From an uncultured bacterium (GTDB taxonomy: Bacteria > Nitrospirota > Thermodesulfovibrionia > Thermodesulfovibrionales > Thermodesulfovibrionaceae): 39,572 nucleotides of DNA. Made by a program: the position numbers and the translations under genes. The stretch is taken from assembly GCA_937924475.1 (NCBI GenBank), contig CALDSV010000069.1:1-39572 (forward strand). The letters are read 5' to 3'. Below, in pieces: positions 27,762 to 35,964 of this stretch (position 1 is its first letter; every line of letters starts with the position of its first letter). The notes beneath the pieces are model-generated. The model made no database searches. It was not told the origin of the DNA and saw nothing but the letters and a program-made list of their open reading frames with translations.

Positions 27762-29806
27762 ATATCTTGTCTTATATAAAAAGTGATGTTTTCGTGGCAG
27801 TAGGAATCGTCATCATTCTTATTTTTATGATTGTTCCTATTCCACCCTTTTTATTAGATTTGTCTCTTACTATGAGCATAACTCTTTCAATATTAATAAT
27901 ACTTGTAGCTTCCTATGTAAGAAAACCCCTTGATTTTTCTGTTTTTCCATCTGTTTTGCTCATCGCTACCCTCATGCGATTATCCTTAAATATTGCTTCC
28001 ACAAGATTAATTCTTACAAGAGGAGAAGAGGGCACCGAAGCAGCTGGAAAAGTAATAAAAGCCTTTGGAGAGTTTGTAGTAAGTGGAAACTTTGTAGTAG
28101 GATTAATTGTTTTTTTGATTCTTGTAATCATCAATTTTATAGTAATAACTAAGGGAGCAGGAAGAATTGCAGAAGTATCAGCTCGTTTTACCTTAGATGC
28201 AATGCCCGGTAAACAAATGAGTATAGATGCAGATTTAAATGCCGGCCTTATTGATGAAAAAGAGGCGAGACGTAGAAGAGAGGAGATTAGTAGAGAGGCG
28301 GATTTTTATGGAGCAATGGATGGTGCCAGTAAATTTATAAGAGGAGATGCTATTGCGGCAATAATTATCATGATTATAAACATCATAGGTGGAATTCTCA
28401 TTGGTGTGCTTCAGAAGGGACTTTCCGTTTCTGATGCTGTCCAAACATATGTAATTCTAACAATAGGTGATGGTTTGGCTGCTCAGATTCCTGCTCTCAT
28501 TACATCAACAGCAGCTGGTATTGTGGTAAGTAGAGCAGCCACTGAATCAAATCTTGGGCAAGATATTCTGCAACAGCTTTTTAAAAATCCCAAAACTCTT
28601 GCCACAGCTTCTGGAGTTCTTCTTTTACTTGGTTTAATACCTGGCTTACCTCATTTACCTTTTATATTTATAGCTATAGTCTCAGCAGCTATAGCTTATC
28701 TTATGTTAACGAAGGAAAAAAAAGATAAACAGCTTCCTCAAATTACTCCGCCTGAAGAAAAAATACCGTCAATACAGGAGCAACTTGAAAGTCTTTTGAA
28801 AGTAGATCCCCTCTCTCTCGAAATAGGTTACAGTTTAATTCCTCTTGTGGAAGGAGAGAGTTCACTTGTTGAGAGAATACGTTCATTGCGAAAACAGATT
28901 GCCATGGAGATGGGTTATATTGTGCCTTCTATTCATATAAGAGATAATCTTATGCTAAAACCTACTCAGTATAGCATTCTCATAAAGGGAGTTGAGATAG
29001 CAAATGCAGAGATAATACCAGGTAAATTTCTTGCCATTGGAGCCAAGTTTGGTCAGGATATAGAGGGAATACCCACGAAGGATCCTGCCTTTGGTGTAGA
29101 TGCTTTATGGATTGAGGAAAAGGATGTATCTCGTGCTCAAATGCTTGGGTACACAGTGGTAGATGCTCCATCCGTGATAGTTACCCATTTAAGAGAGATA
29201 ATTAAAAGTTATGGCTATGAACTTCTTGGTAAACAGGAAACTCAAAGACTTCTTGACAATCTTGCAAAAACCCATCCAAGAGTAGTGGATGACTTAGTTC
29301 CTAATCTTCTAACGCTTTCGCAGGTACAAAAGGTTTTACAAAATCTTTTGAGAGAGAGAGTTTCAATTAAAGATCTGCAGACAATACTTGAAACTCTTGC
29401 TGAGTATGCTCCTTTAACGAAGGATCCTGATATACTTACAGAGTATGTGAGACAATCACTGTCAAGACAGATAACAAAGAGCGTTCAAAATTCTGACGGC
29501 TCCATCTCAGCCATTCTCTTTGAGCCTTCCTTAGAGCGGACACTTATTGAAGCTTTACAGACAACACCTCAAGGCATCAATTTTGCTCCTGATCCTGCTA
29601 TGATGGAAAAAGTCATAGAAAAGGTGAAAATCTATTCGGAAGAAGCTACAATAAAAGGCTACCAGCCTGTTTTAATTTGTTCACAGGCAATCAGAAGATT
29701 CATTAAGAGAGCTATGGAAAGATCAATTCCATCAATTCCTGTTGTGGCACCACAAGAGTTAGCTCCAGCAGTGAAGATTTACATGATAGCTACAGTTAAA
29801 TTATGA
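27758..29806 (+). CDS. flhA: Flagellar export gate protein FlhA
   Basis: A 682-residue protein, the usual length, that forms the nonameric export ring and uses the proton gradient. About eight membrane helices occupy residues 1-315, with the family block FTLDAMPGKQMSIDADLNAG (about 147-166) and the charged FHIPEP-type loop EARRRREEISREADFYGAMD. The cytoplasmic domain from about 340 to the end binds chaperone-substrate complexes; VDALWIEEKDVSRAQMLGYT and VVDAPSVIVTHL are typical. The start overlaps flhB by four bases. A 16-base gap with a GGAGG site leads to flhF. No anomaly is seen. Confidence 0.97.
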   Translation: MNILSYIKSDVFVAVGIVIILIFMIVPIPPFLLDLSLTMSITLSILIILVASYVRKPLDFSVFPSVLLIATLMRLSLNIASTRLILTRGEEGTEAAGKVIKAFGEFVVSGNFVVGLIVFLILVIINFIVITKGAGRIAEVSARFTLDAMPGKQMSIDADLNAGLIDEKEARRRREEISREADFYGAMDGASKFIRGDAIAAIIIMIINIIGGILIGVLQKGLSVSDAVQTYVILTIGDGLAAQIPALITSTAAGIVVSRAATESNLGQDILQQLFKNPKTLATASGVLLLLGLIPGLPHLPFIFIAIVSAAIAYLMLTKEKKDKQLPQITPPEEKIPSIQEQLESLLKVDPLSLEIGYSLIPLVEGESSLVERIRSLRKQIAMEMGYIVPSIHIRDNLMLKPTQYSILIKGVEIANAEIIPGKFLAIGAKFGQDIEGIPTKDPAFGVDALWIEEKDVSRAQMLGYTVVDAPSVIVTHLREIIKSYGYELLGKQETQRLLDNLAKTHPRVVDDLVPNLLTLSQVQKVLQNLLRERVSIKDLQTILETLAEYAPLTKDPDILTEYVRQSLSRQITKSVQNSDGSISAILFEPSLERTLIEALQTTPQGINFAPDPAMMEKVIEKVKIYSEEATIKGYQPVLICSQAIRRFIKRAMERSIPSIPVVAPQELAPAVKIYMIATVKL

Positions 29807-29822
29807 CTTATGGAGGGTAGGG

Positions 29823-30839
29823 ATGAAAATAAAAAAATTTCAAGGTAAAACTTTCAAAGAAGTATTAGAGATGGTAAAAAATGAATTAGGTCCTGAGGCT
29901 GTTATCATATCAAGTAACACTAAGAAAGATCCTCTTACAAATTTTTCCTCCATAGAGGTAACCGCAGCTTTAGATGACAATAAAGAGACCACCTTTAATC
30001 AAATATCCTTAGAAGATAATAAACCTTTACATTTAGAAATAGAGAAAATAAAGATAGAGATGGCTCTTTTAAGAGAGAGTATCGCAAAAATTTTACCAGT
30101 GGTGAATGATAGTTCAAAAGCAAGTCTTTACAGTCTTATAATTAAAAGCGGAATTGAACCTAACTTGGCAGTACTTCTATTGGAGAGAGTTTCCCATATT
30201 GATGAACTTCGGGAAATTTTATTAAAAGAAATAAAGGTAACTGAGGGAGATATTCAGAACAATAAAGGTTTCATATTCTTTGGCTTACCAGGTGTAGGCA
30301 AGACCACTTCTCTTTATAAATTAGGTAAGCTTATAAAGAGTAGAAACGAAAAATTAATACTTCTTTCTTTTGACCAGCGAATAAGTTCTGTAGCTCAAAT
30401 GAAGGAAATGTCAATAAAGCTAAAATGTGAAGCTAAAATAGTTAAAGATCCAAAAGATTTATACAAGATAGTCCATAAGGAAATAGGGAAAAATAAAATT
30501 TTGATCGACACACCTGGAGATGGCAAAATAACCTATGCTTCTTTGTTGAAAGATTTGATTAAAGACATACCTTTAAGAAAATGCTTAGTTTTAGATACAT
30601 CTATGGCCACATCTGCCTCAGTAAATACTCTTATGAATTTAGACCCGAAAGCCTATGATTGTATAGCTTTTTCAAAAATAGACATTGCCCATAATTATGG
30701 CAATATATACAATCTCCATTTTTATTCTGGAAAACCTATCACTTTTTTAACCTTAGGTGGTTATGATGACGAAAAAGCTATGATTTATCCTCCTTATAAT
30801 GCTGCAAATCTTATAATAGGAGGTTTCTGTGAAAACTAA
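29823..30839 (+). CDS. flhF: FlhF, SRP-type GTPase for flagellar placement
   Basis: A 338-residue protein related to Ffh and FtsY that decides where, and helps decide how many, flagella are built. The N-terminus MKIKKFQGKTFKEVLEMVKN followed by ELGPEAVIISSN is diagnostic. The G domain has the P-loop GLPGVGKTT (154-162). Other SRP-GTPase motifs are altered: FDQRISSVAQMK where DTYR-type sequence is usual, DTPGDG instead of DTAGR, and SKIDIA instead of TKxDE. The protein is also shorter than many FlhF proteins. So GTP binding is likely while hydrolysis properties may differ. GGAGG precedes the ATG, and the end overlaps flhG by 11 bases, the usual partner order. Confidence 0.92.
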   Translation: MKIKKFQGKTFKEVLEMVKNELGPEAVIISSNTKKDPLTNFSSIEVTAALDDNKETTFNQISLEDNKPLHLEIEKIKIEMALLRESIAKILPVVNDSSKASLYSLIIKSGIEPNLAVLLLERVSHIDELREILLKEIKVTEGDIQNNKGFIFFGLPGVGKTTSLYKLGKLIKSRNEKLILLSFDQRISSVAQMKEMSIKLKCEAKIVKDPKDLYKIVHKEIGKNKILIDTPGDGKITYASLLKDLIKDIPLRKCLVLDTSMATSASVNTLMNLDPKAYDCIAFSKIDIAHNYGNIYNLHFYSGKPITFLTLGGYDDEKAMIYPPYNAANLIIGGFCEN

Positions 30840-31638
30840 TGTGCCAAGAATTATAGCTGTATCAAGTGGAAAGGGTGGCGTTGGTAAAACTAACTTTGTC
30901 ACCAATATAGCATTAATTTTTAAAAGTATGCAGAAAAAAGTTCTTCTCATGGATGCTGATATAGGATTAAGTAATATTGATATAATGTTTGGTATTGCAC
31001 CTAAGTATAACATTAAACATCTCTTAAGTGGGGAAAAAACAATTAAAGACATTATTGTAAGCTCCTCACAGGGAGTAGATATTATTCCTGCCAGTTCTGG
31101 CATAAGAGAATTAACTCAATTGAGTTTAGAACAAAAGATGAAAATACTAACAGAGCTTGAAAATCTAGACAAAGATTATGATATTTTTCTTATTGATACT
31201 GGTGCTGGCATCTCAGACAATGTAACATTTTTTTGTTCAGCCGCCCATGATAATGTGATAATTTTAAATTCAGAACCTACCTCTATAGCTGATGCCTATG
31301 CTCTTATAAAAGTCCTGTATAGAGAATACGGAGAGAAGAATTTCCGCATTGTAATTAATTCAGTTAGAAATTTGAAAGAGGCGAAGGATACTTTTAGAAA
31401 AATTTCTCTTGTCACAGAGAGGTTTTTAGGCATTACTCTTGATTATCTCGGTGCTCTTCCCTATGATGAAAAAATTAAAGAGGCTATCATCATGCAAAAG
31501 CCTTATACAGCTTTGTTTCCCACTTCTGATTTTTCTAAAAAATTAAGAGATATTGCAAAGGAAATTTTACATAGGGAGGTAAATTTGTTAAAAGGAGGAA
31601 TGCAATTTTTTCTAAAAAGGGCAATGCAAGTAGGATGA
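30829..31638 (+). CDS. flhG: FlhG/FleN, MinD-type ATPase limiting flagellar number
   Basis: A 269-residue MinD/ParA-family ATPase. The deviant Walker A motif SSGKGGVGKTNF (12-23) has the signature Lys15, followed by LLMDADIGLSNIDIMFG, and FLIDTGAGISDNV as Walker B. FlhG stimulates FlhF and, in polar flagellates, acts as an anti-activator of FleQ/FlrA by binding it. The start is GTG 30829, five bases after AGGAGG inside flhF. A FleQ-like box lies upstream of this operon at 22667, which would fit that feedback, though no FleQ gene is in the window. Identity within MinD proteins rests on the flhF-flhG-fliA order as well as sequence. Confidence 0.93.
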   Translation: MKTNVPRIIAVSSGKGGVGKTNFVTNIALIFKSMQKKVLLMDADIGLSNIDIMFGIAPKYNIKHLLSGEKTIKDIIVSSSQGVDIIPASSGIRELTQLSLEQKMKILTELENLDKDYDIFLIDTGAGISDNVTFFCSAAHDNVIILNSEPTSIADAYALIKVLYREYGEKNFRIVINSVRNLKEAKDTFRKISLVTERFLGITLDYLGALPYDEKIKEAIIMQKPYTALFPTSDFSKKLRDIAKEILHREVNLLKGGMQFFLKRAMQVG

Positions 31639-31644
31639 TTTTTC

Positions 31645-32349
31645 ATGTTTTATTCGGAAAAGGAAAAGGAAAAGCTAATTAAGGAGTTTTTGCCTAAAAT
31701 AAAACATTATGCCTTCAGATACTATTTTACTGTTCAATCTTTTTTGGAACTGGAAGATCTTATTTCTGCAGGGATTAAAGGACTGCTGGAGGCATTAAAC
31801 AAATATAATCCTTCCCTAAACGTTCCTCTGCCTGCTTTCATAGATTATCGAATAAGGGGATCAATTCTTGATGAAATTCGTTCTGTTGATGTTTTCTCTA
31901 AGGAATTTAGAAAAAAGGTAGAAAATCTAAAAAAGGCATATAAAGATTTAAAAGAAAAAGGCCAAGACCCCACCGATGAGGAATTAGCCAGCAAACTAAA
32001 CCTTTCTCAAAAGGAGCTTCAGGAAATCTATCAAAGCATAACTGCTTCTGATTTAGTAAGTTTAGATGACTATACAGAGGCAGTGGATGGAAAAAAATTA
32101 AATATTTTTAATATTCTCTCATCCAATACCGATTTATTTGAAGAGGTAAAGATAAGGGAAATGAGAGATAAATTAGCGGAGGGAATAGAAAAACTATCAG
32201 AACAGGAAAAACTTGTTATCTCTCTTTATTATTATGAAGAATTAAATATGCGAGATATTGCTAAAGTGCTTAATGTATCTCTTTCCCGAGTAAGTCAGAT
32301 ACATGGTAGAGCCCTTATGAAATTAAAAAATTTTATGGAAAACCCTTGA
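31645..32349 (+). CDS. fliA: Flagellar sigma factor FliA (sigma-28)
   Basis: A 234-residue sigma factor of the FliA/WhiG group that directs transcription of late flagellar and often chemotaxis genes. Region 2 contains DLISAGIKGLLEALNKYNPS and FIDYRIRGSILDEIRSVD, both typical of sigma-28. Region 3 contains GQDPTDEELASKLNLSQKEL. Region 4 has LSEQEKLVISLYYYEELNMR followed by a helix-turn-helix, VLNVSLSRVSQIHGRALMKL. A weak AGG lies about ten bases upstream of the ATG. It ends the flagellar operon; its stop codon lies within the -35 of the next promoter. An anti-sigma FlgM is not seen in the window. Confidence 0.95.
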   Translation: MFYSEKEKEKLIKEFLPKIKHYAFRYYFTVQSFLELEDLISAGIKGLLEALNKYNPSLNVPLPAFIDYRIRGSILDEIRSVDVFSKEFRKKVENLKKAYKDLKEKGQDPTDEELASKLNLSQKELQEIYQSITASDLVSLDDYTEAVDGKKLNIFNILSSNTDLFEEVKIREMRDKLAEGIEKLSEQEKLVISLYYYEELNMRDIAKVLNVSLSRVSQIHGRALMKLKNFMENP

Positions 32350-32373
32350 TGAATATGATATATTTGTTATAAT
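32346..32373 (+). promoter_or_regulatory. Strong sigma-70 promoter of the chemotaxis operon
   Basis: TTGATG (32346-32351), a 16-base spacer and a perfect TATAAT (32368-32373) preceded by TGT, an extended -10 element. The -35 includes the fliA stop codon. Transcription would start near 32380, some 39 bases before the HEAT-protein ATG. No sigma-28 promoter is visible here, although chemotaxis genes are often under that factor. Confidence 0.7.
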
Positions 32374-32418
32374 AGTTGTGTAATTTTGTTTCTCTATCGA
32401 TTATGTGGAGGTTTTTTT

Positions 32419-34311
32419 ATGAAAAAAAACATTAAAAAACTTATTTTTAAATTACTTAATGATGAAGATCCTTCTGAAAGAAGATATGCTGCAGAGGAAC
32501 TAACCTACTTTGATGAAAGAGCTGTATATCCTCTTATTAAGGCATTGAAAGATGAAAGCCCTGCAGTGCAAGATGCTGCTACACAGGCACTCATAGCCAT
32601 TGGAACATCCTTAGATGAGGATAGATTTAGCAGTAATCCGGGAGAGTTAGTAACCTATATGGTGATTCCTCTTCTGAGAGAAGAAGAGGCTTATATAAGA
32701 AATACAGCTTTACTTATTCTTACAGAAATAGGAAATAAGGCTCCTTTTTTGATCTATCAACTTCTAAAAGATAAAGATCCCGATGTAAGAAAATTCGGTC
32801 TTGACCTTATAGCTGATATTAAAAGTGGTTTTGATGGTGAAAAAGTTATTCCTCTTTTGAAAGATCCCAATGCCAATGTAAGAGCTGCTGCAGCAAGAGC
32901 AATTGGTGAATTAAGATATGAGAAAGCTGTTTCAGCATTAATTGAATGTCTTAATGATGAAGAATGGGTTTCCTTTTATGTTCTTCAGGCTTTAGCCTCT
33001 TTGCGTTCCTCAGATGCTGCAAAGGCTATAGGAGAACTTCTTCTCACTACAGATTCTCTTTTAGTTAAGGCAGAAGCAATAGATACTCTTGGAAAAATAG
33101 GAACACAAGAAGTAATTGAACCTTTATTAAAGTATTATCCCATTGCCACTAAGGATGAAAAAAGAGAAATAATAAAAGCCTTAGTAAGAGTTGAGGCTTT
33201 ACCCAAGGATGAAGATATAAAGGATGAACTGCTAAGTTTAATCAAAGAAGGTGAATGGGAGGAGAAAGCTTTAGCCTTCAAAGGAGTCAAAATAACAAAT
33301 TTAAAAGAAGCAGTGCCTTTACTGGTTGAAGAAGCTGGGAAACTTGATCCTTCTTGTTTTGATTATGATGAGAAAATATCTTTAATTCAAGACACACTCC
33401 TTGGTATAGACTCAGAGGAGGAATTATTATTTTTACTTGAAAAAGACAAGTTAAAATACAGAGCAAAGGCTTTTGTTATAAATACTCTTGGTAAAATGAG
33501 GAGTACGAAAGCTATACCAACTTTATTAAGATTTCTTGAGGATATAAAGAGAGACATAAGAATAGCTTCAGCAAAGGCACTTGGTAACATTGGAGATAAA
33601 GAATCTGTTCAACCTCTGGTTGCTCGCAGTGTAGAGGATGTTGATGTAAACGTACGTAAAGCTGCCATAGAAGCTTTAGGCATGATTAGAGCAAAAGAGG
33701 CTTTTGAACCTTTGTTAGAACTTGTTCAGAAAGAAACTTATCCTGATGTCATAGAAAGCATCGTTATTTCTTTGATAGAAATAGATCAGGATAGATTTCT
33801 AAATAATTTAAAATCTTACAGTACTGAAGTAAAACTTGCAGTGGCAAATGTTACTTATTCTTTAGATATTCTTAACATGCTTCTTCAGTGTGACATTCTT
33901 GACGTAAGAAAAGCTGCTATAATGGCACTTGGTAAATTGGGAACTCCAGAGGCAATTTCTAAAATTACGGAATTTATATTTTCAGAAAATAAGGAAATAA
34001 AAAAGGCAGCTATTTCTGCTCTTGGTGAAGCACAGTTTTGTTCTGACCTTTTGTTTGAATGCCTAAATGATGAGGATCCTTGGATAAGATATTATACAGT
34101 TAAGGCATTAAGTAAAAGTTGTGAACCTGAAATATTAATTGAAAAATTAACTCCCTTATTAGATGATCCTTTCCCCCCTGTAGTTATAGCCACCATTGAG
34201 GTATTAAGCTTCTTTGGAGGAAGCGAGATTTATGATATTCTATACTCTAAGAAGGAGCATCCTAATAAGGAGATAAGAGAGAAAATAGAGGAGGTATTAA
34301 GTAGAATATGA
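32419..34311 (+). CDS. HEAT-repeat protein leading the chemotaxis operon
   Basis: A 630-residue soluble protein made almost wholly of HEAT/PBS-lyase-type repeats of about 30 residues. Examples are DERAVYPLIKALKDESPAVQ, EKAVSALIECLNDEEWVSFY, TKAIPTLLRFLEDIKRDIRI and KESVQPLVARSVEDVDVNVR. Repeats of this form act as protein-binding scaffolds, and I see no catalytic motif. I choose ATG 32419, seven bases after GTGGAGG, rather than an in-frame upstream start at 32386 without such a site. The stop overlaps cheR as ATGA, so the protein is made together with the adaptation enzyme. Its partner is unknown; a scaffold for chemotaxis or motor proteins is inference. PBS-lyase activity is unlikely, since phycobilins are not expected here. 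Confidence 0.85.
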   Translation: MKKNIKKLIFKLLNDEDPSERRYAAEELTYFDERAVYPLIKALKDESPAVQDAATQALIAIGTSLDEDRFSSNPGELVTYMVIPLLREEEAYIRNTALLILTEIGNKAPFLIYQLLKDKDPDVRKFGLDLIADIKSGFDGEKVIPLLKDPNANVRAAAARAIGELRYEKAVSALIECLNDEEWVSFYVLQALASLRSSDAAKAIGELLLTTDSLLVKAEAIDTLGKIGTQEVIEPLLKYYPIATKDEKREIIKALVRVEALPKDEDIKDELLSLIKEGEWEEKALAFKGVKITNLKEAVPLLVEEAGKLDPSCFDYDEKISLIQDTLLGIDSEEELLFLLEKDKLKYRAKAFVINTLGKMRSTKAIPTLLRFLEDIKRDIRIASAKALGNIGDKESVQPLVARSVEDVDVNVRKAAIEALGMIRAKEAFEPLLELVQKETYPDVIESIVISLIEIDQDRFLNNLKSYSTEVKLAVANVTYSLDILNMLLQCDILDVRKAAIMALGKLGTPEAISKITEFIFSENKEIKKAAISALGEAQFCSDLLFECLNDEDPWIRYYTVKALSKSCEPEILIEKLTPLLDDPFPPVVIATIEVLSFFGGSEIYDILYSKKEHPNKEIREKIEEVLSRI

Positions 34312-35156
34312 GCACCTTAACAGCATCACCGCAGACACTAAGTGAAGAGACTTTCAGGCAGTTAAGGGATTTTATTTATGAGAAAACAGGTATATATATT
34401 CCTGATAATAAAAAATATTTTCTTGAGAATAGGCTTAGTAGAGTTATAAAAGAGAAGAACTTGAGAAGTTACGATGATTATCTTTATTACTTGAAATACA
34501 GTGCTACTAAAGCAGATATAGCCAGACTTTTTGATGCAGTAACTACAAATGAAACTTTTTTCTTCAGAGAACCTCAACAGTTTGAAGTTTTAGCAAGTAA
34601 TCTTATACCACAGATAGTTAAAGAGAATGCTCAAATGGGGAGAAAAGACATAAAGATTTGGTCTGCGGCATGCTCAACGGGTGAAGAACCCTATACAATA
34701 GCCATGATTTTACTTGAAAAAACAGAGTTAATGACCATAAGAAAAGAAATATATGCCTCTGATATTAGTGAATCTGTTTTAATGTCTGCAAGAAGGGGCA
34801 TGTACGGGGGATATTCTGTGAGGAACATACCACCTCAATACATGGCAAAGTATTTTAAGGATTCTGGGGGTGTTTATATTCTTTCTGAAAATGTAAAAAC
34901 ACTGGTAAAATTTATGAATATAAATCTTATAGAGGAAAGAGAAGTGAGACAATTAAAAGGCATTGATATAGTTTTTTGTAGAAATGTTTTAATTTATTTT
35001 GATGATAAGGCAAAGAAAAAGGTGGTTTCATTAATTTACGATGTACTTAGACCAAAGGGTTACTTGTTCATAGGTACGTCAGAAAGTTTGCATAACATAA
35101 CAAGAGCTTTTAGGCCAGTAGTTATAAACAAAGTAATTGTATATCAAAAAGTTTAA
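34308..35156 (+). CDS. cheR: Chemotaxis protein methyltransferase CheR
   Basis: A 282-residue cytoplasmic enzyme that methylates glutamates of chemoreceptors with S-adenosylmethionine. The N-terminal helical domain (about 1-90, FRQLRDFIYEKTGIYIPDNK and TTNETFFFREPQQF) is followed by the methyltransferase fold. The cofactor site is IWSAACSTGEEPYTIAMILL. Further typical parts are YASDISESVLMSARRGMYGG and DIVFCRNVLIYFDDKAKKKV. All parts are normal for CheR. The start overlaps the HEAT-repeat gene by four bases. CheB, its opposing methylesterase, is at the right end of the window. Confidence 0.96.
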   Translation: MSTLTASPQTLSEETFRQLRDFIYEKTGIYIPDNKKYFLENRLSRVIKEKNLRSYDDYLYYLKYSATKADIARLFDAVTTNETFFFREPQQFEVLASNLIPQIVKENAQMGRKDIKIWSAACSTGEEPYTIAMILLEKTELMTIRKEIYASDISESVLMSARRGMYGGYSVRNIPPQYMAKYFKDSGGVYILSENVKTLVKFMNINLIEEREVRQLKGIDIVFCRNVLIYFDDKAKKKVVSLIYDVLRPKGYLFIGTSESLHNITRAFRPVVINKVIVYQKV

Positions 35157-35169
35157 GTGGAGGTAAGGG

Positions 35170-35550
35170 ATGAAAGTACTCGTGGTAGATGATGATAAAA
35201 CAACGAGAAAGATGCTTTCTCTTATTTTAAGAAGTAAGGGATATGAGGTAATAACAGCAGAAAATGGTATGGATGGTCTTCAAAAATTAGGAATGGAGCA
35301 GGTTAATCTTATCCTTACTGATATGAATATGCCCTATATGGACGGAATAGAGTTTACCAAACAAGTAAGGGCAAATCCTGAAATTTCAAATATTCCAATT
35401 GTAATGTTGACTACAGAAGCAGATGAAGAAGAAAAGCAAAGAGCCTACAGAGCTGGTGTAGATGATTATCTTGTTAAACCAGCCACAGCAGAACAAATTG
35501 TTGAAAGCATGAAAAGAATTATAAGGAAAATTTTTGGGAAAAAAGAATAG
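35170..35550 (+). CDS. Single-domain response regulator (CheY-like, first of two)
   Basis: A 126-residue receiver domain without an output domain. It has the acidic pair in VLVVDDDKTTRK (Asp7-9), the phospho-accepting Asp51 (ILTDMNMPYMDG), Thr81/Thr82 and Lys103 (DDYLVKPAT). GGAGGTAAGGG precedes the ATG. It lies directly before a second receiver gene that looks much more like classical CheY. This copy could be a phosphate sink, an adaptation regulator or a partner of the HEAT protein. The sequence does not decide which. It is surely a functional receiver by its residues. Confidence 0.9.
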   Translation: MKVLVVDDDKTTRKMLSLILRSKGYEVITAENGMDGLQKLGMEQVNLILTDMNMPYMDGIEFTKQVRANPEISNIPIVMLTTEADEEEKQRAYRAGVDDYLVKPATAEQIVESMKRIIRKIFGKKE

Positions 35551-35559
35551 GAGGAAGAA

Positions 35560-35964
35560 ATGTTTAATTTCAAAATAAAAGTTCTTGTAGTAGATGATTT
35601 TCCAACAATGCGAAGAATAGTAAAAAATTTGTTGAAACAATTAGGGTTTGAAAATATAGATGAAGCTGAAAACGGAGAGGATGCCTTGAAAAAATTAAAG
35701 AGTGGCGATTACGGACTTGTGGTATCTGATTGGAATATGCCAGTAATGGAGGGAATAGAACTTCTTAAGCATGTAAGAAATGATCCTCAACTTAAGGATA
35801 TACCTTTCTTAATGGTTACTGCAGAGGCAGAAAAGGAAAAAGTTATTGAGGCTATTAAGTCAGGAGTAGATAACTATATTGTAAAACCATTTACTGGTGA
35901 AGTCTTAAAAGAGAAACTTGAGAAAATTGCCCAAAAAAAGCCATCTCTTAAAGGGGGTCAATAA
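35560..35964 (+). CDS. cheY: Chemotaxis response regulator CheY
   Basis: A 134-residue receiver domain that carries the signal from CheA to FliM. The match to classical CheY is close: [18 protein letters not shown], then [20 protein letters not shown] with phospho-accepting Asp, [20 protein letters not shown], and [16 protein letters not shown] with the conserved lysine. The DWNMP and KPFT blocks are those of the enterobacterial protein. AGGAGG lies just before the ATG, and the stop overlaps the cheA start by one base. Its likely binding sites are encoded in the same window: the FliM N-terminal peptide and the C-terminal peptide of the CheW-CheZ fusion. Confidence 0.95.
   Translation: MFNFKIKVLVVDDFPTMRRIVKNLLKQLGFENIDEAENGEDALKKLKSGDYGLVVSDWNMPVMEGIELLKHVRNDPQLKDIPFLMVTAEAEKEKVIEAIKSGVDNYIVKPFTGEVLKEKLEKIAQKKPSLKGGQ

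Noticed and set aside
30753-31103. Minus-strand 116-residue frame opposite flhF/flhG
   Set aside because: It spans the conserved MinD Walker A coding region and shows no independent signals.
32386-32418. Upstream start for the HEAT-repeat protein
   Set aside because: The ATG at 32419 has GTGGAGG at a proper distance; the upstream start would lie almost at the predicted transcription start.
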